NCBI GenBank assembly: GCA_009760855.2
Contig: WPIO01000019.1
Coordinates: 5,001,501 to 5,065,500, forward strand
Source of the DNA: Cristatella mucedo
Taxonomy: Eukaryota > Bryozoa > Phylactolaemata > Cristatellidae
Reading direction: 5' to 3'
Length of the DNA stretch: 64,000 nt
The notes under the pieces were generated by a model. It was not told the origin of the DNA, ran no database searches, and saw only the letters and a program-made list of their open reading frames with translations. Made by a program: the position numbers and the translations under genes. Shown piece after piece: positions 1 through 15,755 of this stretch (position 1 is its first letter; every line of letters starts with the position of its first letter).

Positions 1-370
1 CATCTCGCCAGGGAATCCACTAACCTTACGTATTTCAGCAGTTAAGTCTTGCCATTAATCCTTACTTGATCAAGTGTGAACGCCGTATCTAGGAATGCTG
101 GAAGCTGCTTCAGACTGTTATTGCAGCCTTACACGAAAATTACAAATGTATATTGCCTGTAATCGCCCTATTGAATGCCTAAAGCGCACAACTCAGATTT
201 CTGGCCGTAACATGTTTATCGCTGTCCCACATCGATATCCCATGAAGGTGGTGTACAGGAATGGGTGCTGCCTGTTACCAAACCCTGGTCAGCTTCTACA
301 TGCTCATTGCACTACTAGGCACGTGGCACACACTAATTAGAGTGCTTCATTTGTTTTCAGCAATAAACAT
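1..370. other. Flank downstream of the DDX5-like gene, nothing recognised
   Basis: This stretch lies beyond the helicase poly(A) signal. Short reading frames cross it on the plus strand, but none resembles a known protein or has splice-like boundaries. I see no repeat family in it. Confidence 0.5.
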
Positions 371-376
371 TTTATT
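371..376 (-). terminator. Poly(A) signal of the DDX5-like gene
   Basis: A canonical AATAAA hexamer reads on the minus strand about 135 nt past the helicase stop codon at 511-513. This gives a short 3' UTR of normal animal size. The cleavage site should lie 10-30 nt further on (about 340-360). Confidence 0.7.
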
Positions 377-510
377 GCCTTTCAAATTTACACCAATACT
401 TTACAACTTCTTGCACACAGCACTCGTTCATACTTACTGTATAAAATATGCACAACGGCAATGTGTGCATGCCGGTATTTACATGATATTGCTTAAAAAC
501 GCTTTTGCAC

Positions 511-5315
<4,805 letters not shown>

Positions 5316-5584
5316 TGCAAGCTTAACTGTGTCCGATAACGCACTTGCGGCACCAGGCAGACGAAAGCGGCTGAAGATACTATGAGCGGTACGGCAGCAG
5401 AGCATAACCCCACAGCTCAACTAGAGGAAAATGGCGCCGAGTGACATGCGATAGTACTGATAGCTAACAGGAATGTCATTTATAAACACAATTTATATAT
5501 TTTATTATATTTATAAAACAATAAATGTAGATAATTTAATATTCAAAAGATTTTATGAGTATTTCATGGCTCCAACGTTTTATA
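5316..5584 (-). promoter_or_regulatory. Probable promoter/5' UTR region of the DDX5-like gene
   Basis: This 270-bp interval lies between the helicase start codon and an LTR-like block. The half nearest the start codon is rich in CpG, and the distal half (5470-5560) is AT-rich. No clear TATA box or splice acceptor fixes a transcription start. The promoter role is inferred from position only. Confidence 0.35.
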
Positions 5585-5973
5585 TGTTGACGTCATGGTC
5601 TCTTTCCGCGGTAGCGCCGTTACGTGAGTGGTGGGCATTTAGAGCAAGTAGACTAGTGCTATACTGTTGCATCTCGCGCTCTTCTCCGTCCACCGGTCGG
5701 CAGTCTTAAGGCAATTCGCGGTCGGCTCTAGCTGGTGACCGGATAATGAGGCCAAGCGGTTCCGGGCATTCCAAACGGGCTGGAAACTGCGTTGCGACAG
5801 TTCCGCGTCTGGTAACCATTTCCGGCTCGGAAGTCGTCGGTCGCTCTCCCTGACCCGCGAGTATTCGATTGCCCCCTCCCCCGCGCTCTTGACGGAAAGG
5901 AGCTCTCTGGCTGACTGCTTGTTGTTCCTTTATTAACAAGAAAATAAATGCTTACATACTGGCGTCAGATTGC
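5585..5973 (+). mobile_element. Probable LTR (371 bp) with primer-binding-like site, Ty3/Gypsy-type fragment
   Basis: The block starts TGTTGACGTC at 5585 and ends AATGCTTACA at 5955, so it has TGT..ACA ends. An AATAAA sits at 5943-5948 just inside the end. The next bases (5956-5973) read TACTGGCGTCAGATTGCG, which resembles the TGGYGTCAGA primer-binding start that follows many animal Gypsy-type 5' LTRs. Its GC content is far above that of the flanks. No gag or pol frame follows and no second LTR was found, so this would be a truncated remnant. A GC-rich unique promoter segment is the alternative. Confidence 0.35.
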
Positions 5974-6140
5974 GTACCCTGTACATTTCTTTGTCACCGA
6001 CTTCCGTTCCCACCGCTGCGATTCTGGAGTTGGCAAGCCTTCTAGTGGGTAGCGTGACGTTCAAGAGCTACATTTTGCATTTCCCATATCTATATCAACA
6101 TCTACAAGTATTAATTTTAAAAGTACTTATATGAGTATTC

Positions 6141-6292
6141 ACACTAGGTAAGGCGGTTGCTTTCACGTTCGATGGGTGATCACTTCCTGCGGTGGGCGAT
6201 CCTTTATCGCCACTGCAAGCGGCGGTGATAGCCGTAAAGGCTCTTCTGTTGCTATAAAAAAAGACTGTTTAATCAGCTAGAATTTTATTTTA
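6141..6292 (+). repeat. SINE family B copy (tRNA-derived), decayed head
   Basis: It matches the copy at 14532-14718 from the CACTAGGTAAGGCG head, through the GGGCGATCCTTTATCGCCAC centre, to the tail TGTTTAATCAGCTAG. The B-box region is altered. SINE B is recognised by repeated occurrence in this window, not by a database match. Confidence 0.75.
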
Positions 6293-7097
6293 AGAACGTG
6301 CTTTATATTTTTTCCAGCCTACGAACTGTCGTACCCTCCCACCGGCCGCGGTAGTCCTGTGGGATATTGATGCTCTTACGAACGTGCAACTCCTCGCGAC
6401 TATGCCATTGCCTGTGATGTAAACAGTGCGTTTCCAGAATCATAGGTATGCGCTGATGTGTGCTACGTAGACTCTTGTTTGTGCCTGTACGAACGGTGCA
6501 GCCTAAGTGACTGTCGTGGAAATGAGGTTTGTGGTGTGGGGGTTCTGCACCGATTTTTTTTATTTGGATTGCTGCCGGCTCTCTACTGTGCTTAGCCAAT
6601 GTGTATATATGTACTGAGCAAGATTTTTTATATTGTGCTCCACTAGCCAAAATTCCTGGCCTGCACTCCCATGTTGGATTGCCCGGTGTAGCTTTTCACA
6701 GGGAATGCTCATATGCCAAGTCTACTTCTTGCTTTGCAATACTCGGTAGCCTTATGTGTGTTATTTGACGCTCTGACAGCATACAAGAGGCGACACGGGA
6801 CCACTGAGAGGGCTTCACCAACCGTGTATTTTGCTAATACGGCAGCCAAAACAGCTCACAGCCTCGTTCCCAATACGCCGCGTTCCCACTGAACTCTGGG
6901 TCCGCTCGCTCCGGCCTTCCTTTCGGGATGCAGCCCAACACATCAAAGGCGGCCAAGCCACATCAAAGGAGGACCAGCGTGCAGCAGCCAAGAGGCTGAC
7001 TACAACAAGGTTGCCTACTGCTAGACTACAAGGTGTATTATTTCCGGATTTCCTGATTGTTAATGCTAGGCTGCAGAGTGCATAGGCGTTATTCTTG
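6293..7097. other. Intergenic, no gene recognised
   Basis: Open frames here (plus 6529-6768 and 6831-7085, minus 6303-6650) have no recognisable motif and no convincing splice context. 6831-7085 is open for 84 codons with an Arg/Ala-rich translation and sits directly next to the LINE-A 3' end. I cannot tell whether it is unique or part of another repeat. Confidence 0.4.
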
Positions 7098-9490
7098 TAA
7101 TGCAATGTAATGTATCTCCCTCTGTAACTCCAAAAAGACATAAAGACCATGCGGGTGTTACACAGGAGAGTTTTGTATAGCACACTCACATCCCAAGCGG
7201 CTTTCGGTACGCATTCGTTAGCCAACAGACTTCGTCTCACGCAGCAAAGAGAAAGTGCGATGCATAGCAAAGTCAGGAGAGCAGTTGAGGTAGTGAGTAG
7301 CATAGAAGTGGCAGCTCAGGACCGCTGAAAAGGATGAGCCATAGTCGAAAGTAGGAGAGTACTTGTCGTTGTGTAAGAATTGTGGAAGCGAGTTCCACAG
7401 TCTAGGACCTGCAGAGCTAAAGCTTCTGTCGCTAACTGTCTGTAAGCTGAGGAATGGGACAGCTAATTTATTGTCCACACACGTCCTGAGGGCTCAAACA
7501 GGCTGAAACGGATGTAGCAGTTCAGCTTGGTACAAAGGAGCCAAGCCGTGGCCGGCCTTGTGGGTCAGCATAAGAACTTTGCTCTGTATCCGTTGCTCAA
7601 CCGGCATCCATCCTAGCTCTTTAAGCAAAGGAGACACGTGCTCAAACCTCTGGGACTTGAAGACTAGCCTTGCAGCCATATTCATAGCCAGCTGCAGTGG
7701 CCTAATAGCTTTCTTTGGCAGCCCAGCCAAAAGGGAATTACAATAATCAAGCCGAGACAGAACTAAGGAGCTAGTTAAATTGTTTACAAGCAACTGTGAG
7801 AGACAGCTGCTAATCTTGGATAGGGATCGGACGTGATGGCTAGCTGTAGAAGCAGTCTTCTGAATGAAACTTTTAAAACTGAGGCAGCTGTCGAAAACGA
7901 TACCTAAATTTCGAGTATGTGGTGATGGTCGAACAATAACATCGCCTATTAAAAGAACAAAGCCTTTTAATCCTGCACACGTTTAAGGTGTCCTATGAGC
8001 AGCAGTTCGGTTTTATCATCATTTAATTTCAGGAAGTTTTCCGACATCCAGGTTGGAATATCGGCAAGGCAAACATTCATTTTCTCAGTTGCCGCAGCAG
8101 ATTCCGACGGTTTGAATGACAAATACTACTGAGTATCGTCAGCATGGAAGTGATATCCTATTCCATGGGCCTAAATGATTTTTCCCAGAGGTTGTGTATA
8201 AATGGAGAACAGCAAGGAACCGAGTACAGACCCTTGAGTGACTCCACAGGTGACCCTTCTCGTGTCTGAGACCTGACCCCCCACACGACATGGATTGAAC
8301 ACGATCAGACAAGTACGATTTAAACCATGCCAGGGCTTCGTCTGCCAGACCGATCGTTGTTCTTAATCGTTCAAGCAGAACCTCGTGATAAATGGTGTCG
8401 AAGGCAGCAGACAGATCTAGCAGAGCTAGGGCAGTGACATTCCCGTCGTCGTAGAATGTCATTGTTAACACGAAGGAGAGCAGTTTCAGTGGAGTGCAGC
8501 CTCTTGAACTCTGATTGAAATGTTTCTGACATTCCATTATTTTCCAATATGTTCAACCAGCTGCTTAGCAACAATTTTTTCAAGAATCTTTTATAGGAAA
8601 GGAAGAAGGGGAACTGGGCAATAGTTTGCAATGACCTCTGTCTAATAAAGGCTTTTTAAGAATGGGTCTAATGGTTGCCGATTTGAAGGACTTGGGGAGG
8701 ACCCCTTTTCCCAAAGAAGCATTAAAAATCTTGATCATGGCAGGGCTAAGTTGGTCTGCTAGTGAAGACCACATAGATGAGGGTATAGGGTCTTCAGTAG
8801 ACGAGCTCTTTTTGCTAGACCTTATTAAGGTAACCACATCGCATGCAGAAACATCGGAGAACCTTTTAAGGAAGGTCACAGGTTGAGGAACCGCGATTGC
8901 TTTAGTCGGAGGGGGCTAAATGGAGCACGAATGTGCACAATTTTTTCAGTAAAGAAGGCTGAAAAGTTTTTGGCTGAGCCGTTAATATCTGGGGAGTCAG
9001 GCCTCTCAGCATTGGCCGGTAACTTGCTTACTGTCTGATAAATCTGTTTAGTGTCCGACTGGCAGGAATTCAGCATTCGGATGAAAAAAGAAGCCCTGGT
9101 TTTTTTAAGCTTTCGGGTGTAAACTTGAAGGAAGTCTTTGAAATCTACTTGATTCGCATCAGACCCGATTTCTTGAAATAACGTTCAAGCCTTAGCTTAA
9201 CCCGGTCCTTCTTTAGGTTTTTGTAAATTTAAAGGAATCTCCACGACTTTGAACACGGATAGAATAAACGGGAGCATGCTTGTCAAGAGCACTCCCGAGA
9301 GTCATGTTCATCGCATCAGTGAGGGTATCGAGGCTGCTGGGCGAGTCTGAATATAGATCAAGAAGACCTGTATCGCAAACAGATTCTTCCCTATTCGGGT
9401 TAATACGACTCGCCATTCATGCACCCACAATTACATAACCTTCACACGGGATTGACCAGCATAGTGTTTCCACTCTCTTTGCATTCAATG
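7098..9490 (-). pseudogene. Non-LTR retrotransposon, LINE family A (CR1/L2-like), near full-length ORF2, broken
   Basis: In minus-strand order: endonuclease/linker residues (9416-9213, ending near LDKHAPV), the RT thumb/palm region with RPILKK and LLDLSAAFDTI (about 8880-8370), a catalytic box read as HADD followed at once by a stop (about 8125-8165), the FLKLNDDKTELLLIGH block, then the C-terminal RLDYCNSLLAGLP, AARLVFKSQRF and RLWNSLP blocks, ending ETKSVG at 7218. Several frameshifts and stops separate these. The 3' end is a short UTR finishing in TTACATTACATT-type sequence at about 7100. The RT family copies its RNA at a nicked target. This copy cannot do so. Confidence 0.9.
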
Positions 9491-9493
9491 CCC

Positions 9494-9657
<164 letters not shown>

Positions 9658-9949
9658 TACTTTCCATTCCAAATTCTTTAGCAAATGCTGGTGGTGGTAC
9701 CATAAAACCTACTTATGTGGATAGATAAATGAGGAGGCCGATTTCCATGCAGAGAGTGTGCTTTGGTTGAAGCTTTGCACCAGCGCCTCCTGAGAGATTC
9801 CTTGTATTCTTATCACTGAATGCAATCGTGGTTTCATTTCTACGTAGATTACGAACAGCTCAACCAATGTTTTGATCCATCATTGACCATAGAATATATC
9901 ACTTTGTTGCAGCTTGCATTACTGACTTCTGCATTTATATGACACAATC
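9658..9949. other. Spacer, nothing recognised
   Basis: Unique-looking sequence between the TC tract and the first LINE-B fragment. No gene or repeat is supported. Confidence 0.4.
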
Positions 9950-10115
9950 TCTAGTTGAATGAAGACAAGACCGACCTAGTAGTTTTGGGCAAACATGGTG
10001 TTTTCTACTCGGAAATTGGATAGCCTCTCCCTCAACATTGGCTCCGCCAGCATCTCTCGTACAGGGCCTGCATGGAATCTTTACTCCTAGCTGGATATGT
10101 AAGAGCTGAAATATT
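9950..10115 (+). pseudogene. LINE family B fragment (RT thumb region)
   Basis: The translation resembles LNEDKTDLVVLGK and then IGSASIS, in two frames, as in the larger LINE-B copy at 11690-11810. It is followed directly by a second copy of the same part, so two fragments lie head to tail. Confidence 0.7.
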
Positions 10116-10912
10116 TGCACTTGGATTTAAGCAAACTTTCTCAAATTGAGTGCTGATGAAACCAAATTAATATGTATGGGCAAAGCTGGTCTTACTTAAA
10201 ACTGAACAGCCCCAGTTTTGGGCTCATCCAGCATATCTCCTGTCATGTCCAAACACAATCTGTATGTTGCTTCAAAGTGACCTTCCACCGGGTGACCAGA
10301 TCAGCACCAGTGTCATTTCGATCTACTTTTGAGCTACGAAACATTGCCAAAATTCGACCTGCTTAGACAATGATGCCACTGACAAACTGGTAAATATACA
10401 ATAAGAAGCCTATAGCTGGTCCGAAACTATGCAGCTAGGCTTGTCTGCATTGAACGTCGTGACTACCATATCACACCACTTCTCACCGACCTTGCACATG
10501 CTCCCTGTAAGGCAGCTATCAGCTTCAAGATATTATTACTCATTTTTAGGTTCCCTCGTTGTCTTGTTCTTGCCTACGGATCCGAAGTACTTTCTAATCA
10601 GGCTTTGCATCGTACCATCGACTATTCTGTCCCAAGTGGTTTAGCTATACCTCTAACAGGACAATGCATTCAGTTCACTTATTAAAAAAAACCTGGAAAT
10701 CACTACCTACTGTCATCGCAGCATTCCCTGGCTTGACAAAATTTAGAAAGAAGTTAAAACCCACCTGTTCTGTATACCATATGCTCCTTCCTATGAATTG
10801 GAATGTGTGTGCCTATGCCTGCTAACACTGTGCATGTCATCCTATCAACTGCCATACTTCGTTTAAATCAAAGGCATTGTGCCTAGAAAGAGATTTAATT
10901 ATCTTTGGGCAC
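10116..10912 (+). pseudogene. LINE family B, degenerate 3' part
   Basis: Degenerate matches to the LKLN..ETKL..MGK block (10130), the HISCHVQ region, the IAKIR block (10345) and the C-terminal LRSLHSMAP region. It ends in the 3' hairpin TGCCTAGAAAGAGA.. at 10878-10912. Many frameshifts are present. Confidence 0.75.
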
Positions 10913-10984
10913 AACACAAATGTTTCATCATTTCTTTAAATAACTATGCAAGTAATTTTGCCTGTACAATCAGGACATGTCCCA

Positions 10985-12680
10985 GCACCAGCCTCAGGTC
11001 ATGTCCCAGCACCTTTCAAAAAAGCTGTAGTCAGGCCAATTCTCAAGAAAGCGACACTAGACCAAGATAACTTTAGCAACCACCGCCCAGTCTCTCTTCT
11101 ACCATTCCCATCAACTACACTGGAACGGGTCGTGGCGGATCAGCTGAACTCATATATTGAAACTTCAAACATTGCTAGTCAGTTCCAGTCTGGCTTTAGA
11201 GCTAATCACTCCACAGAGTCAGCATTGCTTAGGGTGTGCACCGACCTACTTAGCAATGCAGACATGGGTAGAGTGTCTCTGCTTGTTTTGCTTGATCTTT
11301 CGGCAGCTTTTGATACTATCGATCACAAAATTCTTCTAGAGTGCCTCTCATCTCGCCTGGGCACCACTGGCACTGCGATGCAATGGTTCAGATCATATCT
11401 CAGTGGGAGACTCCAGAGTATTGACTTGAATGGACAAAGATCATCCGAGGTACCTCGGAAATACGGAATACCTCAGGGCTCAGTGCTAGTCCGGTTCTTT
11501 TCACGGTTTATACTCTGCCTCTTGCTGATGTGATTGCCAAGCACAATCTTGGCTTTCACTTCTATGCGAATGACATTCAGTTGTACCTTTGCTTCGATTC
11601 CTCCCAGCCTTCGAGCACCTCAAATTCTCTTAACTCACTTGCTGCATGCATTGATGACAACCGCACATGGATGGCAGCAAATTTTCTAAAACTAAACGAT
11701 GACAAAACCAACTTACTAGTTATGGGCAAACCCAGTGTGATTCAGAAATTGGAAAGGCTGACGCTCAAAATTGGCTCTGCCAGCATATCTCCTGTCGAAT
11801 CAGCTCGAAATCTAGGTGTCATTTTCAAAAGCGACCTCTCGTTAGACGACCATATCAGCTCCACGGTCAAAGCTGCCTATTTTCAGCTTGATAATATTGC
11901 TAAAATTCGGGCTTGTTTAGATACGGATACCACGTCCAAGTTAGTCCATGCATTCGTGACATCCCGTCTCGACTTCTGCAACTCACTGCTCACTGGCCTA
12001 CCAGAATGTGCGATCAGGCGATTGCAGCTGGTGCAAAACTCGGCAGCTAGGCTTGTCTGTCGTGAGCGTTGCAGTTGCCACATTACTCCACTTCTCACCG
12101 ACCTGCACTGGCTACCAGTCAAGCAACGGATTGACTTCAAGGTTTTGTCGCTCATTTGTAGGTCCCTTCATTCTATGGCTCCAGCCTATCTCTCCGACAT
12201 ACTCCCCCACCAGGCCAAGTATCGTACCACCAGCTTTTTGGAATCCAACAGTTTACCAATACCTCGTACAAACCTCAATCCTTTGGAGACCTTGCATTTA
12301 GTTCGTATGCTCCCAAAGCCTGGAACTCCCTCCCGACCTGCGTCAGAACATCCCCTGACCTGACCACATTTAAAAAGAACTTAAAAACACACCTATTTTA
12401 GGACAGCATTTAGTGTGTCCCTGTGATTCGTCCTTGATGTGCTTATGCGTGCTGACACTGTGCATGCTGCCACTAACCACATTTGCATGCTGACCCTTTG
12501 CATGTCACCCCTAACCATGTTATTCATGTTGTGTATCGAGCATGATATTACTCACCATTCAATCGCGTTTTCCTTTGCAGCAAATTTACATATTTATTAC
12601 AAATTTACAAATTTACATAATTGTGCCTAGAAAGAGATTGAGTTCTCTAAGGGGGTTTTATCTAGTGCATTGTTATTATT
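10985..12680 (+). pseudogene. LINE family B (CR1/L2-like) reverse transcriptase, longest copy, inactive
   Basis: Two long frames cover most of an ORF2. 10946-11533 has RPILKKATLD, the finger block SGFRANHSTESALLR, the palm motif A block LLVLLDLSAAFDTIDH and GIPQGSVL. A frameshift near 11490 then passes to 11530-12363 with the FHFYANDIQLYL box, FLKLNDDKTNLLVMGKP, RLDFCNSLLTGLP, NSAARLV, CHITPLLTDLHWLPVKQRID and the SLHSMAPAYLSDIL block. The catalytic YADD is YAND, so the first aspartate is lost. The 3' end carries the family hairpin at 12622-12660 and an ATT-rich tail. Endonuclease and ORF1 are absent (5' truncated). Confidence 0.92.
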
Positions 12681-13290
12681 CTCATTATTAATAGTATTAC
12701 AGTCAGACTTAACACATTGTGCAAAACTTGGCCGGTAGGCTTGTTTGGCAACGTCGAACCTGCCAGTTCGGATTACTTTCTTACCTGCACGGAATCCCAT
12801 CGAATAGCTTACCGGATTGTAAGGTCTTAGCATTCAATTGAGGTGCCTCCATTCTCTTGGTTATGCTTTTTTTCCTAAATACTTGTTTACTTAATTATTT
12901 ATCTTGTTTTCGTACCAGCTCTAGCTTTTTCTTTCAGACTCCTTTCATTTAGCCATGCCTCTAACCAACTTCAAGTTCTTTGGAGACCATGCTTTCAGTT
13001 ACTGTGCAATTAAAACAGAATAATTTACTGATTGGCATATAGGCATCCTCCGACTTGATAGAACTTTTAAATAAGCAAAGTATGCACCCGTTCCTCACGA
13101 TATTTGCTTGGATCACGTGAACTGACATTTATTTGCTGACAGTGACTACAACTGAAAAGGTTATTGGCACAATTCAGTTATTTCCTTAATGAGATTTACA
13201 TGTTTAGGTTATGGTATACGTAATTGTAATAATAAAAATCATTTTATGGAGATCTAAGACAGCTTAATGTAGGTATTAGCACTTCATATA
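12681..13290. other. AT-rich intergenic spacer, nothing recognised
   Basis: No coding region, hairpin or repeat copy was recognised between the LINE-B tail and the inverted-repeat structure. Confidence 0.4.
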
Positions 13291-14026
13291 GGCTTAAGAG
13301 TAGCACACCAATTGACTAGTAAAATGTAGACTGTAGAACTGAATGCATGACTGTAAATTAAGTTGGTCAAATGCTACCAGGCAGAACCGTGATTCAAGAG
13401 AGTCACTGTTCAAGGGTCAATGCTCCCAGCCCGATTTTTAAGCGAATGTCTAAATATCTGTGATGATTTTTAAATACTTGGTACTGATTAGTGGCCGCGT
13501 AAGTCGATGCCCACAGATGACCGGTCTCTTTTGCGGACCTTACTACCACGTAACATCCGACAAGTTAGAGTCAAACTCGGCTGGGTCCTCAAAAGGCAGT
13601 TACTATTAGTTAGCCAGTTAGTTTTATTATTATTTAATTTAAGAAAATTTGGTGCCATCCATATGCGGATGGCACCTATACGTGCTGCAAATGATTTAAG
13701 AGAATTCGACGTCCTGAAGGGCTGGCAGGGATCAAAGCAAAGGTACAATTGAGTGACATGCACATAAAGTGAAAGCCTAGATTATGTTTGGCAATCACAT
13801 CAGCAAGAGGAAGAGTATAAACCGTGAAATAATTGCACCAAGCACTTAAAAATCATCACTGCTATTTAGACAGTCGCTTAAACAAATCGGGCTGGGAGCA
13901 TTGACTTGAACAGTGTCTCTTGAATCACAATTCTGCCAGATAGCATTTGACTAACTTAATTTACAGTCATATATTCAGTTCTATAGTGTACATTTTACTA
14001 GTCAATTGATGTGCTACTCGTAAGCC
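13291..14026. mobile_element. Fold-back structure: ~190-bp inverted repeats enclosing a LINE-B fragment
   Basis: The left arm 13291-13482 and right arm 13837-14026 are reverse complements over about 190 bp with scattered mismatches and small indels. Both arms contain, for example, TCAATGCTCCCAGCCCGATT. The 354-bp centre holds a minus-strand LINE-B fragment. No transposase is present and no target-site duplication is clear. It could be a fold-back or long-TIR non-autonomous transposon, or a repeat duplicated by an inversion event. Confidence 0.85.
13500..13830 (-). pseudogene. LINE family B fragment inside the inverted repeat
   Basis: The minus strand reads the region from SRFIL..LADVIAK, through the position of the YADD box, to NFLKLNNNKTNW. 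It is colinear with 11510-11715. A 26-bp palindrome GGTGCCATCC-ATATGC-GGATGGCACC (13651-13676) replaces part of the coding sequence. Confidence 0.8.
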
Positions 14027-14369
14027 CAATCGGACACAACTACTTCGATGCAATGAGTGCAATTGATAAACGTAATGCCCGCTTGGCGTACATTTAGTAC
14101 TGAATGTCAGGCCTTCTTGTGTCGGTGGATCTTCAAGGTAAACGATAATTAAATCTGACTCTTTCTAATTATGTTCCTTAGTAGGGATCACTAGCACGGG
14201 CAGTTGATGTATTGCAGGTTACTGCATTCGAATGATAGGGAGATTGAAGTGCTAGGAGAAAAGACACTCAAGTCTTTGGACGGCTATCGTGAGGGCACAG
14301 TGCGATAAAAGCACACGGGGGTTTAACTGCTTCGGGAGAAAAGCACATCAGCCATTCAGCGACGAGAGT
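14027..14369. other. Spacer, nothing recognised
   Basis: No gene or repeat is supported between the fold-back structure and the LINE-A copy. Confidence 0.4.
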
Positions 14370-14925
14370 GGGAAGGCTCCTCCGCTTAAAGACCGTTGGC
14401 GACAGAAGCTTTAGCTCTGCAGGTCCTAGACTGTGGAACTCGCTTCACAATACTTGCACAACGACAACTACTCTCCTGCTGCCGACTATGGCTCATCCTT
14501 TTCAGCGGTCCTGAGCTGCCACTTCCATGCTGGGTGAGCCGTGATGGCACACTAGGTAAGGCGATTGCTTTCACGACCTCGGTCTTGAGGTCGTGGGTTT
14601 GATTCCTGCAGTGGGCGATTCTTTATCGCCACTGCAAGCGGTGGTGATAGCCGCAAAGGCTCTCCTGTCGCTATACAAAACGAGGCTGTTTAATCAGCAA
14701 GGATTTATTTATTTATTTATGCTACTCACTATTTCAACTGCTCCTCTGACTTTGCTATGCTTCGCACTTTCTCTTTGTTGAGTGAGATGAAGTCTGTTGG
14801 CTAACGAATGTGTACCGAAAGCCGCTTATGCTGTGAGTGTGCAATACAAAACTCTCCTGTGTAACACCCACATAGTCTTCATGAGTTTATGGAGTTACAG
14901 ACGGAGATACATACATATAACATAA
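14370..14925 (+). pseudogene. LINE family A 3' end, interrupted by a SINE
   Basis: Starts in the LKTVGDRSFSSAGPRLWNSLP block, runs to the coding end (KSVG) and the 3' UTR, and finishes at GAGATACATACAT near 14920. It is colinear with 62090-62430 except for SINE B at 14532-14718. It is 5' truncated. Confidence 0.85.
14532..14718 (+). mobile_element. SINE family B inserted in LINE A, with 5-bp target duplication
   Basis: A tRNA-derived SINE with a weak A box (TAGGTAAGGCG) and a B box GGTTTGATTCC, followed by the ATTCTTTATCGCCACTGCAA body and the TGTTTAATCAGC tail with a TTTA repeat. The flanks ATGCT at 14527-14531 and 14719-14723 duplicate one site of the LINE, where the uninterrupted copy at 62230 is continuous. 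The SINE insertion therefore post-dates the LINE. Confidence 0.85.
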
Positions 14926-15724
14926 GGCTCAGTATGGGTACAGGAGAATTGCATTTTCATCAGGAAAGCTAATCGTAAGCATGTCCTTGACTCCACGTGA
15001 ACAATCCACAATTCGACGTTGGTGGATGTGTGAAATTTTGCCCAAGCTATTTAAGAAGGCGATGCTTTGGCCGGCAGGGTGTAGAGGAGCGAGAAGTCAT
15101 CTAGCCAGCCAGCCGGAAAGAGGGCCAGCCAAGCAGGGAGAGTCGAAGTCACCACCCAAACGGTCTATCAGGAACGGCATGAGTTCCGAAGCCAGAGTTT
15201 TTGTCAGAAAGGTTTGTGGCATGGCCGGCCGATGTCTGATGTGCTCCTATAAGCAGGCGATTCAATTTCTATACGTTCGTATTTCCGGTCACGAAATAGA
15301 AGCAGGATCTTTTCCTGTGTAGGGAATCGATTTCTGAGTGTTACTGCACCTGGTTCAAGGGTGTAAGCACGAGTACGGTAATCATGGCATCCTAATTACC
15401 AATGATTATAACCACAATCGGCCCACTGTTCGTAAGCCTGTTGGTAAGCCCGCAGGCCAGTCATTGTCTATAGCTTTGTCTGCAGCTTACAGAAGGGAAA
15501 TATTCACGCTGACTAGCAGTACTTAGAAAACCCTGCGAAAAGAGGCTAGCGTATCGCAGGACTTGTCTGGCTTATTTTTGGGCTCCCGAGAACTGCTATC
15601 TGTTAAAAAATACCTTTGTCCTTGAGCAGTGAGCAAGAGGGCACATCATTGGTAGAGTGATTGTCGTCGGTAGAGTGATTGGTAGTCGTGAAAAGGAAGC
15701 CCTGAAGGAGCGGCTGATCGACTT
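14926..15724. other. Intergenic, one unrecognised 113-codon frame
   Basis: The plus frame 14981-15322 encodes a basic protein without recognisable motifs. It begins right after the LINE-A 3' end and has no exon-like context. I give it no function. Confidence 0.4.
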
Positions 15725-15755
<31 letters not shown>

